DNA of 12,031 nt from Actinomycetota bacterium (GCA_018268545.1 JAFDWI010000384.1:1-12031); one strand, 5' to 3'. Shown: positions 1-6,133, counted from the first letter of the stretch. Notes: generated from the letters alone by a model not told the origin. A program made the numbers and translations.

Positions 1-334
1 CCAGGAGTTCACCGGTGCCGGTCGTGTCGGCTCGCAGCGGGTCGTTCTCGTCGGGTCCTCCCACCAGGGCGATCCCCGAGGCAGCCGCCATCTCGACCAC
101 GGCCAGCCGATCCGAGATCCGCCACGGTGCTTCGACCCGGTGCCCGAGCGGTCCGGTCACCGTGGTCCACCGGTTGGGCCCGCCGAACACGTCGAGCAGC
201 CCTTCGCCGCCGTCGGACAACGGTACTTCGATGCAGTCCCACCCGGCTTCCCACGCCGCTTCGCCGATCGCCGAGGCAACCTCGATCGCGGTCGCGGTCC
301 CACGGAACTTGTCGGGAGCCGCGAGCACACGCAC
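1..334 (-). CDS. Glycerate kinase, type I (N-terminal 111 residues; gene continues beyond window start)
   Basis: ATP-dependent phosphorylation of D-glycerate, feeding glycerate into lower glycolysis in the cytoplasm. The visible N-terminal part carries the family hallmarks in order: VLAAPDKFRGT at residues 3-13 (matching the usual IAPDSFKGS), PLSDGGEG at 38-45, VTGPLGHRVEA at 59-69, EMAAASG at 81-87 and TTGTGELL at 104-111. The family is normally about 370-380 residues, so roughly two thirds is off the window. The GTG at 334-332 is chosen because it starts just before the first conserved strand; a GTG at 328 is also possible. It diverges from otsA with about 60 bases between the starts. Frame and motifs make the identity firm. 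Whether the product is 2- or 3-phosphoglycerate cannot be told from this part. Confidence 0.9.
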   Translation of the reverse strand, partial: MRVLAAPDKFRGTATAIEVASAIGEAAWEAGWDCIEVPLSDGGEGLLDVFGGPNRWTTVTGPLGHRVEAPWRISDRLAVVEMAAASGIALVGGPDENDPLRADTTGTGELL

Positions 335-394
335 GCCACCCAGTCTGCCCCTTCGCCCTCCAGGGGAACACCGCGGGTCCTATTGTCGACGGCG
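335..394. promoter_or_regulatory. Divergent promoter region between glycerate kinase gene and otsA
   Basis: The 60-base spacer must hold both promoters. On the plus strand TATTGT at 381-386 fits the actinobacterial -10 pattern TAnnnT and ends 8 bases before the otsA ATG at 395. No Shine-Dalgarno sequence lies between them, so otsA is probably leaderless or nearly so. No convincing -35 was seen. On the minus strand no clear -10 for the kinase was found; a purine-rich stretch (complement of about 350-365) could act as its ribosome-binding region. Confidence 0.45.
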
Positions 395-1768
395 ATGAGC
401 GACCGGCCGATCGTGGTGGTGTCGAACCGCGGCCCGGTCTCGTTCGGTCGCTCGCCGAGCGGCGACCTCGAAGCGCGACGCGGGGCGGGCGGGCTGGTCT
501 CGGGGATCGCGCCGCTGCTGCAACGCCCGGATCGGATGTGGATCGCCGCCGCGATGTCCGACGACGATCGTGCGGCCGCTGTGGACGGTTCGGTCCAGAT
601 CGACGGACTCCGTGCCCATCTGCTCCCCGTCGACCCGGCCGATGTGGCCGGCTACTACGACATCGTGTGCAACTCGACGTTGTGGTACGTGCACCACCAT
701 CTGTTCGACCTCGCCCACACCCCGGTGTTCGATCCCGCGTGGTTCGACGCGTGGCACGCCTATGCGCGGGTGAACACGCTGTTCGCCGACGCGATCGCCC
801 GACTCGCGCCGACCGACGCGGTCGTGCTCGTCCAGGACTATCACCTGTATCTCGTCGGCTCGTTGCTCACGACGCGCCGACCCGACCTGGCCGCCGTCCA
901 CTTCTCGCACACGCCGTTCGCCTCACCCGAGATGTTCGCGGTCCTGCCCGACGAGGTGGCGACGACGATCCTGGCGGGCCTTGCCGCGCATCGAGCGTGC
1001 GGTTTCCACACCCCCCGCTGGCGTGACGACTTCCTGGCGTGTTGTGCACGCTCGGGGGTCACCGCTCCGGACACGTTCGTGTCGCCCCTGGGGCCCGACC
1101 GGGCCGATCTGGAAGCAGCAACGCGCGCCTCGGGCTACCCGGCCGCCGCGGCCCGCCTCGATTCGGCCGTCGGCGAGCGTCGCTGCATCGCACGATCGGA
1201 CCGCATCGAGCTGTCCAAGAACATCGTGCGCGGGTTCCTCGCATTCGACACGCTGCTGGAACAGTGGCCCGAATGGCGTGGACGCGTCGTGTTCGCCGCA
1301 TCGGTGTATCCGTCGCGGACCGCCAACCCCGACTACGTCGCCTACGGCGAGCAGGTCGCCGCATCGGTACGGGCGATCAACGAACGTTGGGGCACGCCCG
1401 ATTGGACACCGATCCTGCTCGACACCTCAGACGACTTCACCGCCTCGATCGCCACACTGGCGCGTGCGGACGTCGTGCTCGTGAACCCGATCCGCGACGG
1501 TCTCAACCTCGTGGCGTCCGAAGCCATGGTGGTCAACGATCGGGACGCACTTCTGGCGCTGAGCCCCGAGGCGGGCGCGTGGGCGGTGCTCGGTGGGTCG
1601 GCAGCAGCCGTCCAACCATTCGACGTGGCCCAGACCGCAGCGGTGTTGCACGAGTTGTTGTCGACGCCACCGGCGGAACGATCCGAGACGGCACGACGCC
1701 TCCGCATGGCGGCGACGACCCGGTCCCCCGCGAGCTGGCTCGCCGATCAGCTCACCGCTGCCGGTTGA
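395..1768 (+). CDS. otsA: Trehalose-6-phosphate synthase OtsA (GT20)
   Basis: Retaining glycosyltransferase joining UDP-glucose and glucose-6-phosphate into trehalose-6-phosphate; cytoplasmic; 457 residues, normal for the family. Visible motifs: VVVSNRGPVS at 7-16 with the GGL loop at 32-34, VQDYHL at 146-151, FSHTPFASPE at 170-179, GFHT at 203-206, RIELSKN at 270-276 and NPIRDGLNLVASE at 364-376. R270 and K275 occupy the positions of E. coli OtsA R262/K267, which bind the nucleotide phosphates. D368 and E376 match the donor-binding D361/E369. The canonical RLDYTKG is replaced by RIELSKN, so it is a divergent branch of GT20. Such branches can include related sugar-phosphate synthases or pseudo-glycosyltransferases, but otsB next door supports trehalose. 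The ATG at 395 is chosen over far upstream in-frame starts because the conserved first strand follows it directly and a -10-like box precedes it. It overlaps otsB tail to tail by 22 bases. Confidence 0.9.
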   Translation: MSDRPIVVVSNRGPVSFGRSPSGDLEARRGAGGLVSGIAPLLQRPDRMWIAAAMSDDDRAAAVDGSVQIDGLRAHLLPVDPADVAGYYDIVCNSTLWYVHHHLFDLAHTPVFDPAWFDAWHAYARVNTLFADAIARLAPTDAVVLVQDYHLYLVGSLLTTRRPDLAAVHFSHTPFASPEMFAVLPDEVATTILAGLAAHRACGFHTPRWRDDFLACCARSGVTAPDTFVSPLGPDRADLEAATRASGYPAAAARLDSAVGERRCIARSDRIELSKNIVRGFLAFDTLLEQWPEWRGRVVFAASVYPSRTANPDYVAYGEQVAASVRAINERWGTPDWTPILLDTSDDFTASIATLARADVVLVNPIRDGLNLVASEAMVVNDRDALLALSPEAGAWAVLGGSAAAVQPFDVAQTAAVLHELLSTPPAERSETARRLRMAATTRSPASWLADQLTAAG

Positions 1769-2535
1769 TCACCGAGCAGCGACACCAGCAGATCGACCAC
1801 GCCCGTGGGGCCGTCGACGACGAGATCCGCGGCCGCGACGAGTTCATCGGGGGTTTCGGTGCCGTGCACGGCGATGCGCCGTGTGTCGAGACCGTTCTCG
1901 GTTGATGCTTCGAGTGCGGCGAACGCGGCGATGTCGGCGTGATCGTCGCCGATGTAGCAGGCGTGGCGGACATCCGGTGATGACACCGCGTCGCTCACGA
2001 CCCGTCCCTTGTCGACGAGCACCGGAGGATTGAGCTCGACCGAACACCGTGCTGCACCGACGTGAAGTCCGGTGCGCGATGCCCAGGTGGCGGCCCATGC
2101 CTCGATCGTCCCGCGGCGTTCGGGAACGGTCCGATAGTGCAGCGTGACGGCGAGGCCTTTCGACTCGATGTGCACGTCACCGGGAAGTTCGGCCCGCGCA
2201 CGAGCGACCGTGTCGGCGACGACCGCTCGCCATCGGCCGGCTTCGGGGATCCGGCCGGTGCGGCCGTCTCGGCGCCACTCGAGGCCGTACAGACCGACGA
2301 GCTCGACGGTGTCGGCGAAGAACGGTGCCAGGAAGTCGACAGGGCGCCCCGACACGACCGCCACGGTGTGCGCGACACGCGACAACCCCTCGACGGCGGC
2401 GACCGCCCCGTCGAGGGGGACGGCGGCGCCGGGGTCGACGACGATCTCGGACAGGGTCCCGTCGAAATCGGTGAGGATGACCGCCGAATCGAGTTCTGCG
2501 GTGAACGAGGCGAGCGGCCCGTCCTCCGTGGTCAC
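1747..2535 (-). CDS. otsB: Trehalose-6-phosphate phosphatase OtsB (HAD family)
   Basis: Dephosphorylates trehalose-6-phosphate to trehalose, the second step after OtsA; cytoplasmic; 262 residues, typical. HAD motifs in order: motif I LTDFDGTLS at 21-29 with nucleophile D23 and acid/base D25; motif II VVSGRP at 60-65 (S62); the substrate-recognition stretch ESKGLAVTLHYR at 124-135 in the cap; motif III VDKG at 174-177 (K176); motif IV GDDHAD at 196-201. Motif IV is usually GDDxTDE, so T and E are changed while both metal-binding aspartates remain. The start is GTG at 2535-2533, overlapping the TGA of the LytR_C gene (2534-2532) as GTGA. This indicates coupled translation and one transcript. 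Its 3' end overlaps otsA by 22 bases on the opposite strand. Confidence 0.92.
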   Translation of the reverse strand: MTTEDGPLASFTAELDSAVILTDFDGTLSEIVVDPGAAVPLDGAVAAVEGLSRVAHTVAVVSGRPVDFLAPFFADTVELVGLYGLEWRRDGRTGRIPEAGRWRAVVADTVARARAELPGDVHIESKGLAVTLHYRTVPERRGTIEAWAATWASRTGLHVGAARCSVELNPPVLVDKGRVVSDAVSSPDVRHACYIGDDHADIAAFAALEASTENGLDTRRIAVHGTETPDELVAAADLVVDGPTGVVDLLVSLLGDQPAAVS

Positions 2536-3266
2536 CTGGTGCGGGAAGAACCCGACGATGTCGTGGTCGACGACCTCGAGCCCGAACCCGAGCCCGAAGA
2601 ACCGGAACTAGAACCCGACGAACCCGAACCAGTCCCGGACGATGTCGAACCGGAGCCGGAGCCGGAGCCCGACGAAGTCGAACCGGAGCCCGAACCCGAC
2701 GAACCCGAGCCCGACGAAGTCGAACCGGAGCTCGACTTGACCGAATCGGTACCGATGACCACGAACACCGAGGCGTCGGTCCCCGCTCCCGGATTGTTCG
2801 TGGCACCATCGGCGGGGGCCACGGCGCCGGGGTCGATACCGAGCGCGCCGGCGATCGCAACCGCGTTCGCCGAATAACCCCGGGCATAGAAGACCGCACT
2901 CTTGGTGATGGCCGACGGCGCGTCGGCGATCGACACGTTCTGATACCCGAGGGGTGTGAGCTTCGACTTCGCGTCACCGGCTGCGGTGCCGTTGGCGCCG
3001 GCGGTTGCGTTGTAGACCGCGACCTTGACACTCGAGGGGACCTTCGTGTCGGTCGGGGCAGCGACCGTCGTCGGGGTCGGTGTGATCGTCGGGACGTTCC
3101 CGGTCGTCGAGGTCGCCTGTGCGTTCGCTGCTGCCGAGGCATGGTCGCCCGTGACGCCGTTGGTGCCGCCTCGGGCCAGCAGGAACAACCCGAGCAGGCC
3201 GGCGACGACGACGATCACGATGCCTCGCGCCGCGTTGGGCGCTCCGGGCTGATCGGTCGGGCTCAT
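2532..3266 (-). CDS. Membrane-anchored LytR_C domain protein with Ser/Gly-rich tail
   Basis: 244 residues. A short cytoplasmic start (1-14) is followed by one membrane helix at about 15-31 and a Thr/Pro/Ala-rich linker to about 78. A LytR_C-type domain covers about 79-173: KVAVYNATAG at 81-90, NGTAAGDAKSKL at 92-103, GYQNV at 107-111, AVFYARGYSANA at 124-135, VFVVIGTD at 167-174. From about 177 to 244 the chain is almost only Ser, Gly and some Thr, ending in SSRTR. LytR_C domains occur at the C-terminus of LytR-CpsA-Psr enzymes and in short anchored proteins at the envelope. No LCP catalytic domain is present, so an enzymatic role is not supported. Topology suggests the domain faces outside. 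A weak GGTGA stretch lies ahead of the ATG at 3266-3264. The gene is first in a two-gene unit with otsB, which is an odd functional pairing. Confidence 0.82.
   Translation of the reverse strand: MSPTDQPGAPNAARGIVIVVVAGLLGLFLLARGGTNGVTGDHASAAANAQATSTTGNVPTITPTPTTVAAPTDTKVPSSVKVAVYNATAGANGTAAGDAKSKLTPLGYQNVSIADAPSAITKSAVFYARGYSANAVAIAGALGIDPGAVAPADGATNNPGAGTDASVFVVIGTDSVKSSSGSTSSGSGSSGSGSGSTSSGSGSGSGSTSSGTGSGSSGSSSGSSGSGSGSRSSTTTSSGSSRTR
2535..2738 (-). repeat. Low-complexity Ser/Gly-coding tract
   Basis: About 200 bases of imperfect short repeats built from GAACCGGAGCC- and CCCGACGAA-like units (plus-strand view) encode the Ser/Gly tail of the LytR_C protein on the minus strand. The same tract read on the plus strand is open and gives Glu/Pro/Asp repeats (EPEPEPDEVEPE type). 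The minus-strand reading is chosen because the conserved LytR_C domain lies upstream in that frame. The repeats make the length prone to change and to misassembly. Confidence 0.75.
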
Positions 3267-3299
3267 CGTGGCTTCACCGTCGACATGGGCACGGCGCGA

Positions 3300-3305
3300 A
3301 CTCTA
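3300..3305 (-). promoter_or_regulatory. Candidate -10 box for the LytR_C-otsB unit
   Basis: On the minus strand TAGAGT fits TAnnnT and lies 33 bases upstream of the LytR_C ATG. An 8-base palindrome GCGTACGC at 3308-3315 sits just upstream, where it could overlap the -10/-35 spacer. No TTGACA-like -35 was found, so support is modest. Confidence 0.35.
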
Positions 3306-3356
3306 CCGCGTACGCACACCCACCCGCCCCCCACCCTTCTCGAATGTCGGGGCGCA

Positions 3357-3375
3357 AAGTGCGCATCGCGCACTT
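3357..3375. promoter_or_regulatory. Perfect dyad, 8-bp arms (candidate operator)
   Basis: AAGTGCGC at 3357-3364 and GCGCACTT at 3368-3375 form a perfect inverted repeat around a 3-base centre. It lies in the 192-base spacer between the divergent LytR_C gene and tRNA-Thr, about 52 bases from the candidate LytR_C -10 and about 67 from the tRNA -10. Size and shape suit a dimeric helix-turn-helix repressor site. As RNA it would be a small stable hairpin, but no U-run follows on either strand. The binding protein is unknown. Confidence 0.4.
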
Positions 3376-3441
3376 CAGCGCGCTACATCGAGCAAGCAGG
3401 CCGGTTCCAGACCGGTTCCGACCCGCGCCCGTTCGCCGCTC

Positions 3442-3447
3442 TACGCT
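3442..3447 (+). promoter_or_regulatory. Candidate -10 box for tRNA-Thr
   Basis: TACGCT fits TAnnnT and ends 11 bases before the mature tRNA 5' end at 3459, a usual distance for a tRNA promoter with a short 5' leader. Upstream there are two direct copies of CCGGTTCC (3401-3408 and 3412-3419), 11 bases apart. No clear -35 hexamer was recognised. Confidence 0.45.
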
Positions 3448-3458
3448 TGTCCGTTTCG

Positions 3459-3535
3459 GCCCGAGTAGCTCAGTTGGCCAGAGCAACCGCCTTGTAAGCG
3501 GTAGGTCATGGGTTCGAATCCCATCTCGGGCTCCA
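3459..3535 (+). tRNA. tRNA-Thr (anticodon UGU), CCA encoded
   Basis: Full cloverleaf read by eye: acceptor stem 3459-3465 with 3525-3531 (7 pairs); D stem GCTC/GAGC at 3468-3471 and 3481-3484; anticodon stem ACCGC/GCGGT at 3486-3490 and 3498-3502 with loop CTTGTAA. The anticodon TGT is at 3493-3495 and reads ACA threonine codons. The T stem is 3508-3512 with 3520-3524 around loop TTCGAAT. The discriminator base T at 3532 is followed by an encoded CCA at 3533-3535. No terminator hairpin follows, and aroD begins 60 bases downstream. Confidence 0.97.
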
Positions 3536-3568
3536 CACGACAACCCCACAGCCGCTCCCACCCACCCG

Positions 3569-3646
3569 CCATCCTCGAACTCCGGGAGGTAACGATGGTT
3601 CTGCCCGCCCAACCGCCCGAAGTTCGAGGATGGACGGTCGGGCGGT
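3569..3646 (+). promoter_or_regulatory. Two interlocking inverted repeats around the aroD ribosome-binding site and start codon
   Basis: Repeat A: CCATCCTCGAACT (3569-3581) is perfectly complementary to AGTTCGAGGATGG (3621-3633). After one mismatch, CGGG (3583-3586) also pairs with CCCG (3616-3619). The resulting stem holds the first bases of the GGGAGG ribosome-binding site and leaves the ATG (3595-3597) in its loop. Repeat B: ACCGCCCGA (3612-3620) pairs perfectly with TCGGGCGGT (3638-3646). Its loop contains arm 2 of repeat A, so the two helices cross each other. They would either exclude one another or form a pseudoknot. The arrangement is seen directly; a role in translational control is inferred. 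Confidence 0.55.
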
Positions 3647-4332
3647 CCGGGCCGTGCGTGGCGGTGCCCTTCGTCGACGACGCAAGTCCCGACACCGTTG
3701 CCGAGGCGACACGGCGGGGCATGGACGTCGCCGAACTTCGCATCGACCGGTTCGCCGACACCGGCGACGACCACGTCGTCGCGGTCGCGGAGCGATTCGC
3801 CGCGGTGCCGACGATCGGGACGATCCGCAGTCGTGCCGAGGGCGGAAGCTGGGACGGCACCGACGCCCGCCGCCTCGAGTTGTTCGAGCTGCTGCTCCCC
3901 CACGTCGGCATCGTCGACATCGAGTTGTCGTCCACCGACCTGGCAGATCGGGTCGTCACCGCGGCCCATGCAGCAGGTCGAGGCGTGATCGTCTCGTTCC
4001 ACGACTTCGAGCACACCCCGTCGCCGCAGGAACTCGGCCGGACGATCACGACCGCCCGTGACAACGGCGCCGACGTCGTCAAGATCGCCACCACGGTCGA
4101 GGCGAACGACGACCTGCGAACCCTCGCCCGAGTGCTCGTCGACCACGACGACACCGATCTGATCGTGATCGGCATGGGCCCGCTCGGCGTGCCGTCCCGG
4201 GTGCTGTTCCCGTTCCTCGGATCGCGCCTCACCTTCGCCGCGTTCGGTGAACCGTCGGCGCCGGGTCAGCTCGAACTCGACGACCTGGTCGAGGCGTTGC
4301 GCCTGGTCTCCCCGGGCGACGCCACTCGCTGA
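3595..4332 (+). CDS. aroD: 3-dehydroquinate dehydratase, type I
   Basis: Shikimate pathway enzyme removing water from 3-dehydroquinate through a Schiff base with lysine; cytoplasmic TIM barrel; 245 residues, normal for type I. Active-site pattern is complete: AELRIDRF at 46-53 (E47, R49, D51), IRSRAEGG at 77-84 (R78 and E82, matching Salmonella R82 and E86), VSFHDFEHTPS at 133-143 with catalytic H136, ADVVKIATT at 159-167 with Schiff-base K163, GMGPLGVPSR at 193-202 and EPSAPGQLELDDL at 219-231. The ATG at 3595 follows GGGAGGT with 4 intervening bases. A longer in-frame start at 3508 lies inside the tRNA and is rejected. Many actinobacteria carry only the unrelated type II enzyme, so a type I copy is informative. 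No promoter is evident after the tRNA, so it may be co-transcribed with it. Confidence 0.93.
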   Translation: MVLPAQPPEVRGWTVGRSGPCVAVPFVDDASPDTVAEATRRGMDVAELRIDRFADTGDDHVVAVAERFAAVPTIGTIRSRAEGGSWDGTDARRLELFELLLPHVGIVDIELSSTDLADRVVTAAHAAGRGVIVSFHDFEHTPSPQELGRTITTARDNGADVVKIATTVEANDDLRTLARVLVDHDDTDLIVIGMGPLGVPSRVLFPFLGSRLTFAAFGEPSAPGQLELDDLVEALRLVSPGDATR

Positions 4333-4336
4333 GGAC

Positions 4337-4358
4337 CCGCGGCAGCTTCAGGCCGCGG
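4337..4358. terminator. Hairpin between convergent aroD and thiolase genes
   Basis: CCGCGGC (4337-4343) and GCCGCGG (4352-4358) form a perfect 7-bp GC stem with an 8-base loop. It begins 5 bases after the aroD stop and includes the stop codon and last codons of the opposing thiolase gene. Position suggests a shared bidirectional terminator. There is no T-run on either side, as is common for actinobacterial hairpin terminators, so strength is uncertain. Confidence 0.45.
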
Positions 4359-5556
4359 CCTTCTCCAGGATGTGCACGCCACACGCCGAACCGAGCCCGA
4401 TCACATGCGCGAGGCCGACCTTGGCACCCTCGATCTGCCGCGGCCCCGCCTCGCCTCGCAGATGCTGGCAGACCTCCCAGATGTTCGCGATACCCGTCGC
4501 CGCGATCGGGTGGCCCTTGGACTCGAGTCCGCCGGAGACGTTGACCGGCATCGAACCGGTCCGCCACGTCGCGCCCGATTCGAAGAAGTCCGCCGCCCCA
4601 CCGGGTTCACACAGCCCGAGGTTGTCGTAGTGGACGAGCTCGGCGGTCGCGAAGCAGTCGTGCAACTCGACGAGGTCGAGGTCGTCGGGCCCGACGCCGG
4701 CCGCCTCGTAGGCCTGCGCGGCGGCATTCCGGGTCAGCGTGTTCACGTCGGGGAGGACCTGGCAACTCTCGGTCCACGGGTCCGTCGTCAGGATCGAAGC
4801 CGAAACCTTGACGGCGCGGCGCTGCTGTTCGAGCGACAACGTGCGCTTGACGGCATCGGACACGACGACCACGGCCGCGGCGCCGTCGCAATTGGCCGAA
4901 CACATCGGTCGGGTGTTGGGGTAGGCGATCATGATGTCGCCCATGATCTGCTCCAGCGTCATCGCCTTGGAGTAGGCGGCTTTCGGGTTGAGGGTCGAAT
5001 GCGAATGGTTCTTCTCGCTGATGCGGGCGAACAGCTCCAGTGGGGTGCCCGCATAGGGATGATCGTGGAGATACCCCATGCCGATCTGCGCGAACACGCC
5101 CGGCATCGTCTCGGTTCCCACCCGGCCGTCCAGTGGCGCGATCGCCCCGTATCGGCCCGACGGGGTCCACTCATCCGCGTCGGCGGCCCGATCGTTCCCG
5201 GTGAGCAGACCCGCCCCGGCGAGCTTCTCGACACCGAATGCGAGTCCGTAGTCGACCTCGCCGGCCTTGACCGCCATGATCGCGACCCGCAGCGCCGTCG
5301 CACCCGTCGCGCACGCGTTCGCCACGTTGTAGACGGGAATCCCGGTCTGGCCGACCTGCTTCTGCAGCCGTTGCCCGATCCCGGCGCCTGATTGGACGAG
5401 GCAACCCGCACCGATGATCCCGATGTCGGCCATCGTCACCTGCGCATCGGCGAGCGCGTCCATCACGGCCTCGGCGGCCAAATCGGTGGTGTCGGCGTCG
5501 GGGCGCTTGCCGAATTTCGTCATCGAGATTCCCAGAATCCAGACGTCGTCGCTCAT
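4348..5556 (-). CDS. SCP2-type thiolase (lipid-transfer / acetyl-CoA acetyltransferase-like)
   Basis: 402 residues, thiolase fold of the sterol-carrier-protein-x branch, expected to cleave or form C-C bonds in acyl-CoA thioesters. Motifs: NVANACATGATAL at 77-89 with nucleophilic C82; CSANCDGAAAVVVV at 219-232; ELHDCFATAEL at 297-307 (H299, C301), typical of the SCP2 branch; GGLESKGHPIAATG at 342-355 with H349; and GSACGVHIL at 389-397 with C392. All thiolase residues seem present, unlike some family members that act as retro-aldolases. The ATG at 5556 is preceded by GAGGAGC at good spacing; the longer upstream open frame is not supported. It lies 58 bases downstream of the DUF35 gene on the same strand, the usual partner arrangement. 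Likely role is side-chain or fatty-acid type beta-oxidation; the substrate is unknown. Confidence 0.88.
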   Translation of the reverse strand: MSDDVWILGISMTKFGKRPDADTTDLAAEAVMDALADAQVTMADIGIIGAGCLVQSGAGIGQRLQKQVGQTGIPVYNVANACATGATALRVAIMAVKAGEVDYGLAFGVEKLAGAGLLTGNDRAADADEWTPSGRYGAIAPLDGRVGTETMPGVFAQIGMGYLHDHPYAGTPLELFARISEKNHSHSTLNPKAAYSKAMTLEQIMGDIMIAYPNTRPMCSANCDGAAAVVVVSDAVKRTLSLEQQRRAVKVSASILTTDPWTESCQVLPDVNTLTRNAAAQAYEAAGVGPDDLDLVELHDCFATAELVHYDNLGLCEPGGAADFFESGATWRTGSMPVNVSGGLESKGHPIAATGIANIWEVCQHLRGEAGPRQIEGAKVGLAHVIGLGSACGVHILEKAAA

Positions 5557-5614
5557 CGTTTGCTCCTCGTTGTCTCGGTCGGGGACGGTTTCCCCGGTTC
5601 CGGGCGCTGCACGG

Positions 5615-6007
5615 TCATGCCGGTTCGAATCCGAAACCGATCGCCTCGGCCCCGGTCGAGTCGGCCCCCATCCCGAAGGTGACCAGGCGAACGGGCATGC
5701 CGAGGTGGACGTGGTCGGGGTCCGGTTCGGTGTTGACCACGTTTGCCCGCACGCTGATCCCTCCGCAGTCGACGACCCCGGCGACGAAGGGGACGGGCAC
5801 CCCCTTGGCGGCGAAGGCCACGATCGTGAACGATTGCAACGATCCGGTCGTCGACACGTCGACATCTTCGAAGTCCGTGCCGCTGCACGACGCGCACGCA
5901 TTGCGCCGATCGAAGAACGCGGCACCGCAATGGGTGCACCGATTCGCACGCAAGTGAGGCTCGGGGTCCAGCACGAGATAGTCGACGAGTGGAACGGTGG
6001 CGGCCAT
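5615..6007 (-). CDS. DUF35 zinc-ribbon / OB-fold protein, thiolase partner
   Basis: 130 residues. An N-terminal helix region leads to a rubredoxin-like zinc ribbon with CTHC at 24-27 and CASC at 38-41, then an OB fold with GSLQSFTIVAF at 56-66, PFVAGVVDC at 73-81 and GMPVRLVTFG at 103-112. This is the standard DUF35 (acyl-CoA-associated) build. Such proteins bind acyl-CoA and form complexes with SCP2-type thiolases; in mycobacterial cholesterol breakdown, Ltp2 works with the DUF35 part of ChsH2. The ATG at 6007 has GAGG 7 bases upstream and is preferred over a TTG at 6022. It is the first gene of a leftward pair with the thiolase, so the two are probably co-expressed and may form one complex; that is inference from the arrangement. 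Confidence 0.85.
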   Translation of the reverse strand: MAATVPLVDYLVLDPEPHLRANRCTHCGAAFFDRRNACASCSGTDFEDVDVSTTGSLQSFTIVAFAAKGVPVPFVAGVVDCGGISVRANVVNTEPDPDHVHLGMPVRLVTFGMGADSTGAEAIGFGFEPA

Positions 6008-6133
6008 ACGCGAACCTCGCAAAGTCGACGACAGGTGCCGACGATCAGGCGATCGACGGACCTCGATGTTTCCCCGCTGTCATCGTAGACACAACGACCG
6101 CCCGCGCATCACCGGATCGGGCATGCTTGCAAC
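6008..6133. promoter_or_regulatory. Divergent promoter region between DUF35 and permease genes
   Basis: A 126-base spacer. On the minus strand TACGAT (6087-6082) fits a -10 for the DUF35-thiolase pair, with a leader of about 70 bases. On the plus strand CATGCT (6122-6127), a weaker -10, ends 6 bases before the permease GTG at 6134, and no ribosome-binding site is seen, again suggesting a leaderless start. A 14-base direct repeat GACGGACCTCGATG occurs at 6055-6068 and again at 6136-6149 inside the first permease codons. Confidence 0.4.

Noticed and set aside
9..371. Arg-rich minus-strand frame at the window start
   Set aside because: The neighbouring frame on the same strand encodes clear glycerate kinase motifs; this one is its shadow.
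2062..2877. Plus-strand open frame with Glu/Pro/Asp repeats
   Set aside because: It lies opposite otsB and the LytR_C gene, both with clear conserved domains. The repeats are the complement of the Ser/Gly tail, and no start signal is seen.
3459..3535. tRNA 3' end as a phage or island attachment site
   Set aside because: No second copy of the tRNA 3' end and no integrase or other mobility gene was seen in the window.
3508..3594. Longer aroD start within the tRNA
   Set aside because: The 29 extra codons begin inside the T arm of tRNA-Thr. The ATG at 3595 has a strong ribosome-binding site and fits the family length.
5557..5949. N-terminal extension of the thiolase
   Set aside because: The extra frame overlaps the DUF35 gene in another frame and lacks homology-like pattern. 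The ATG at 5556 has GAGGAGC upstream.
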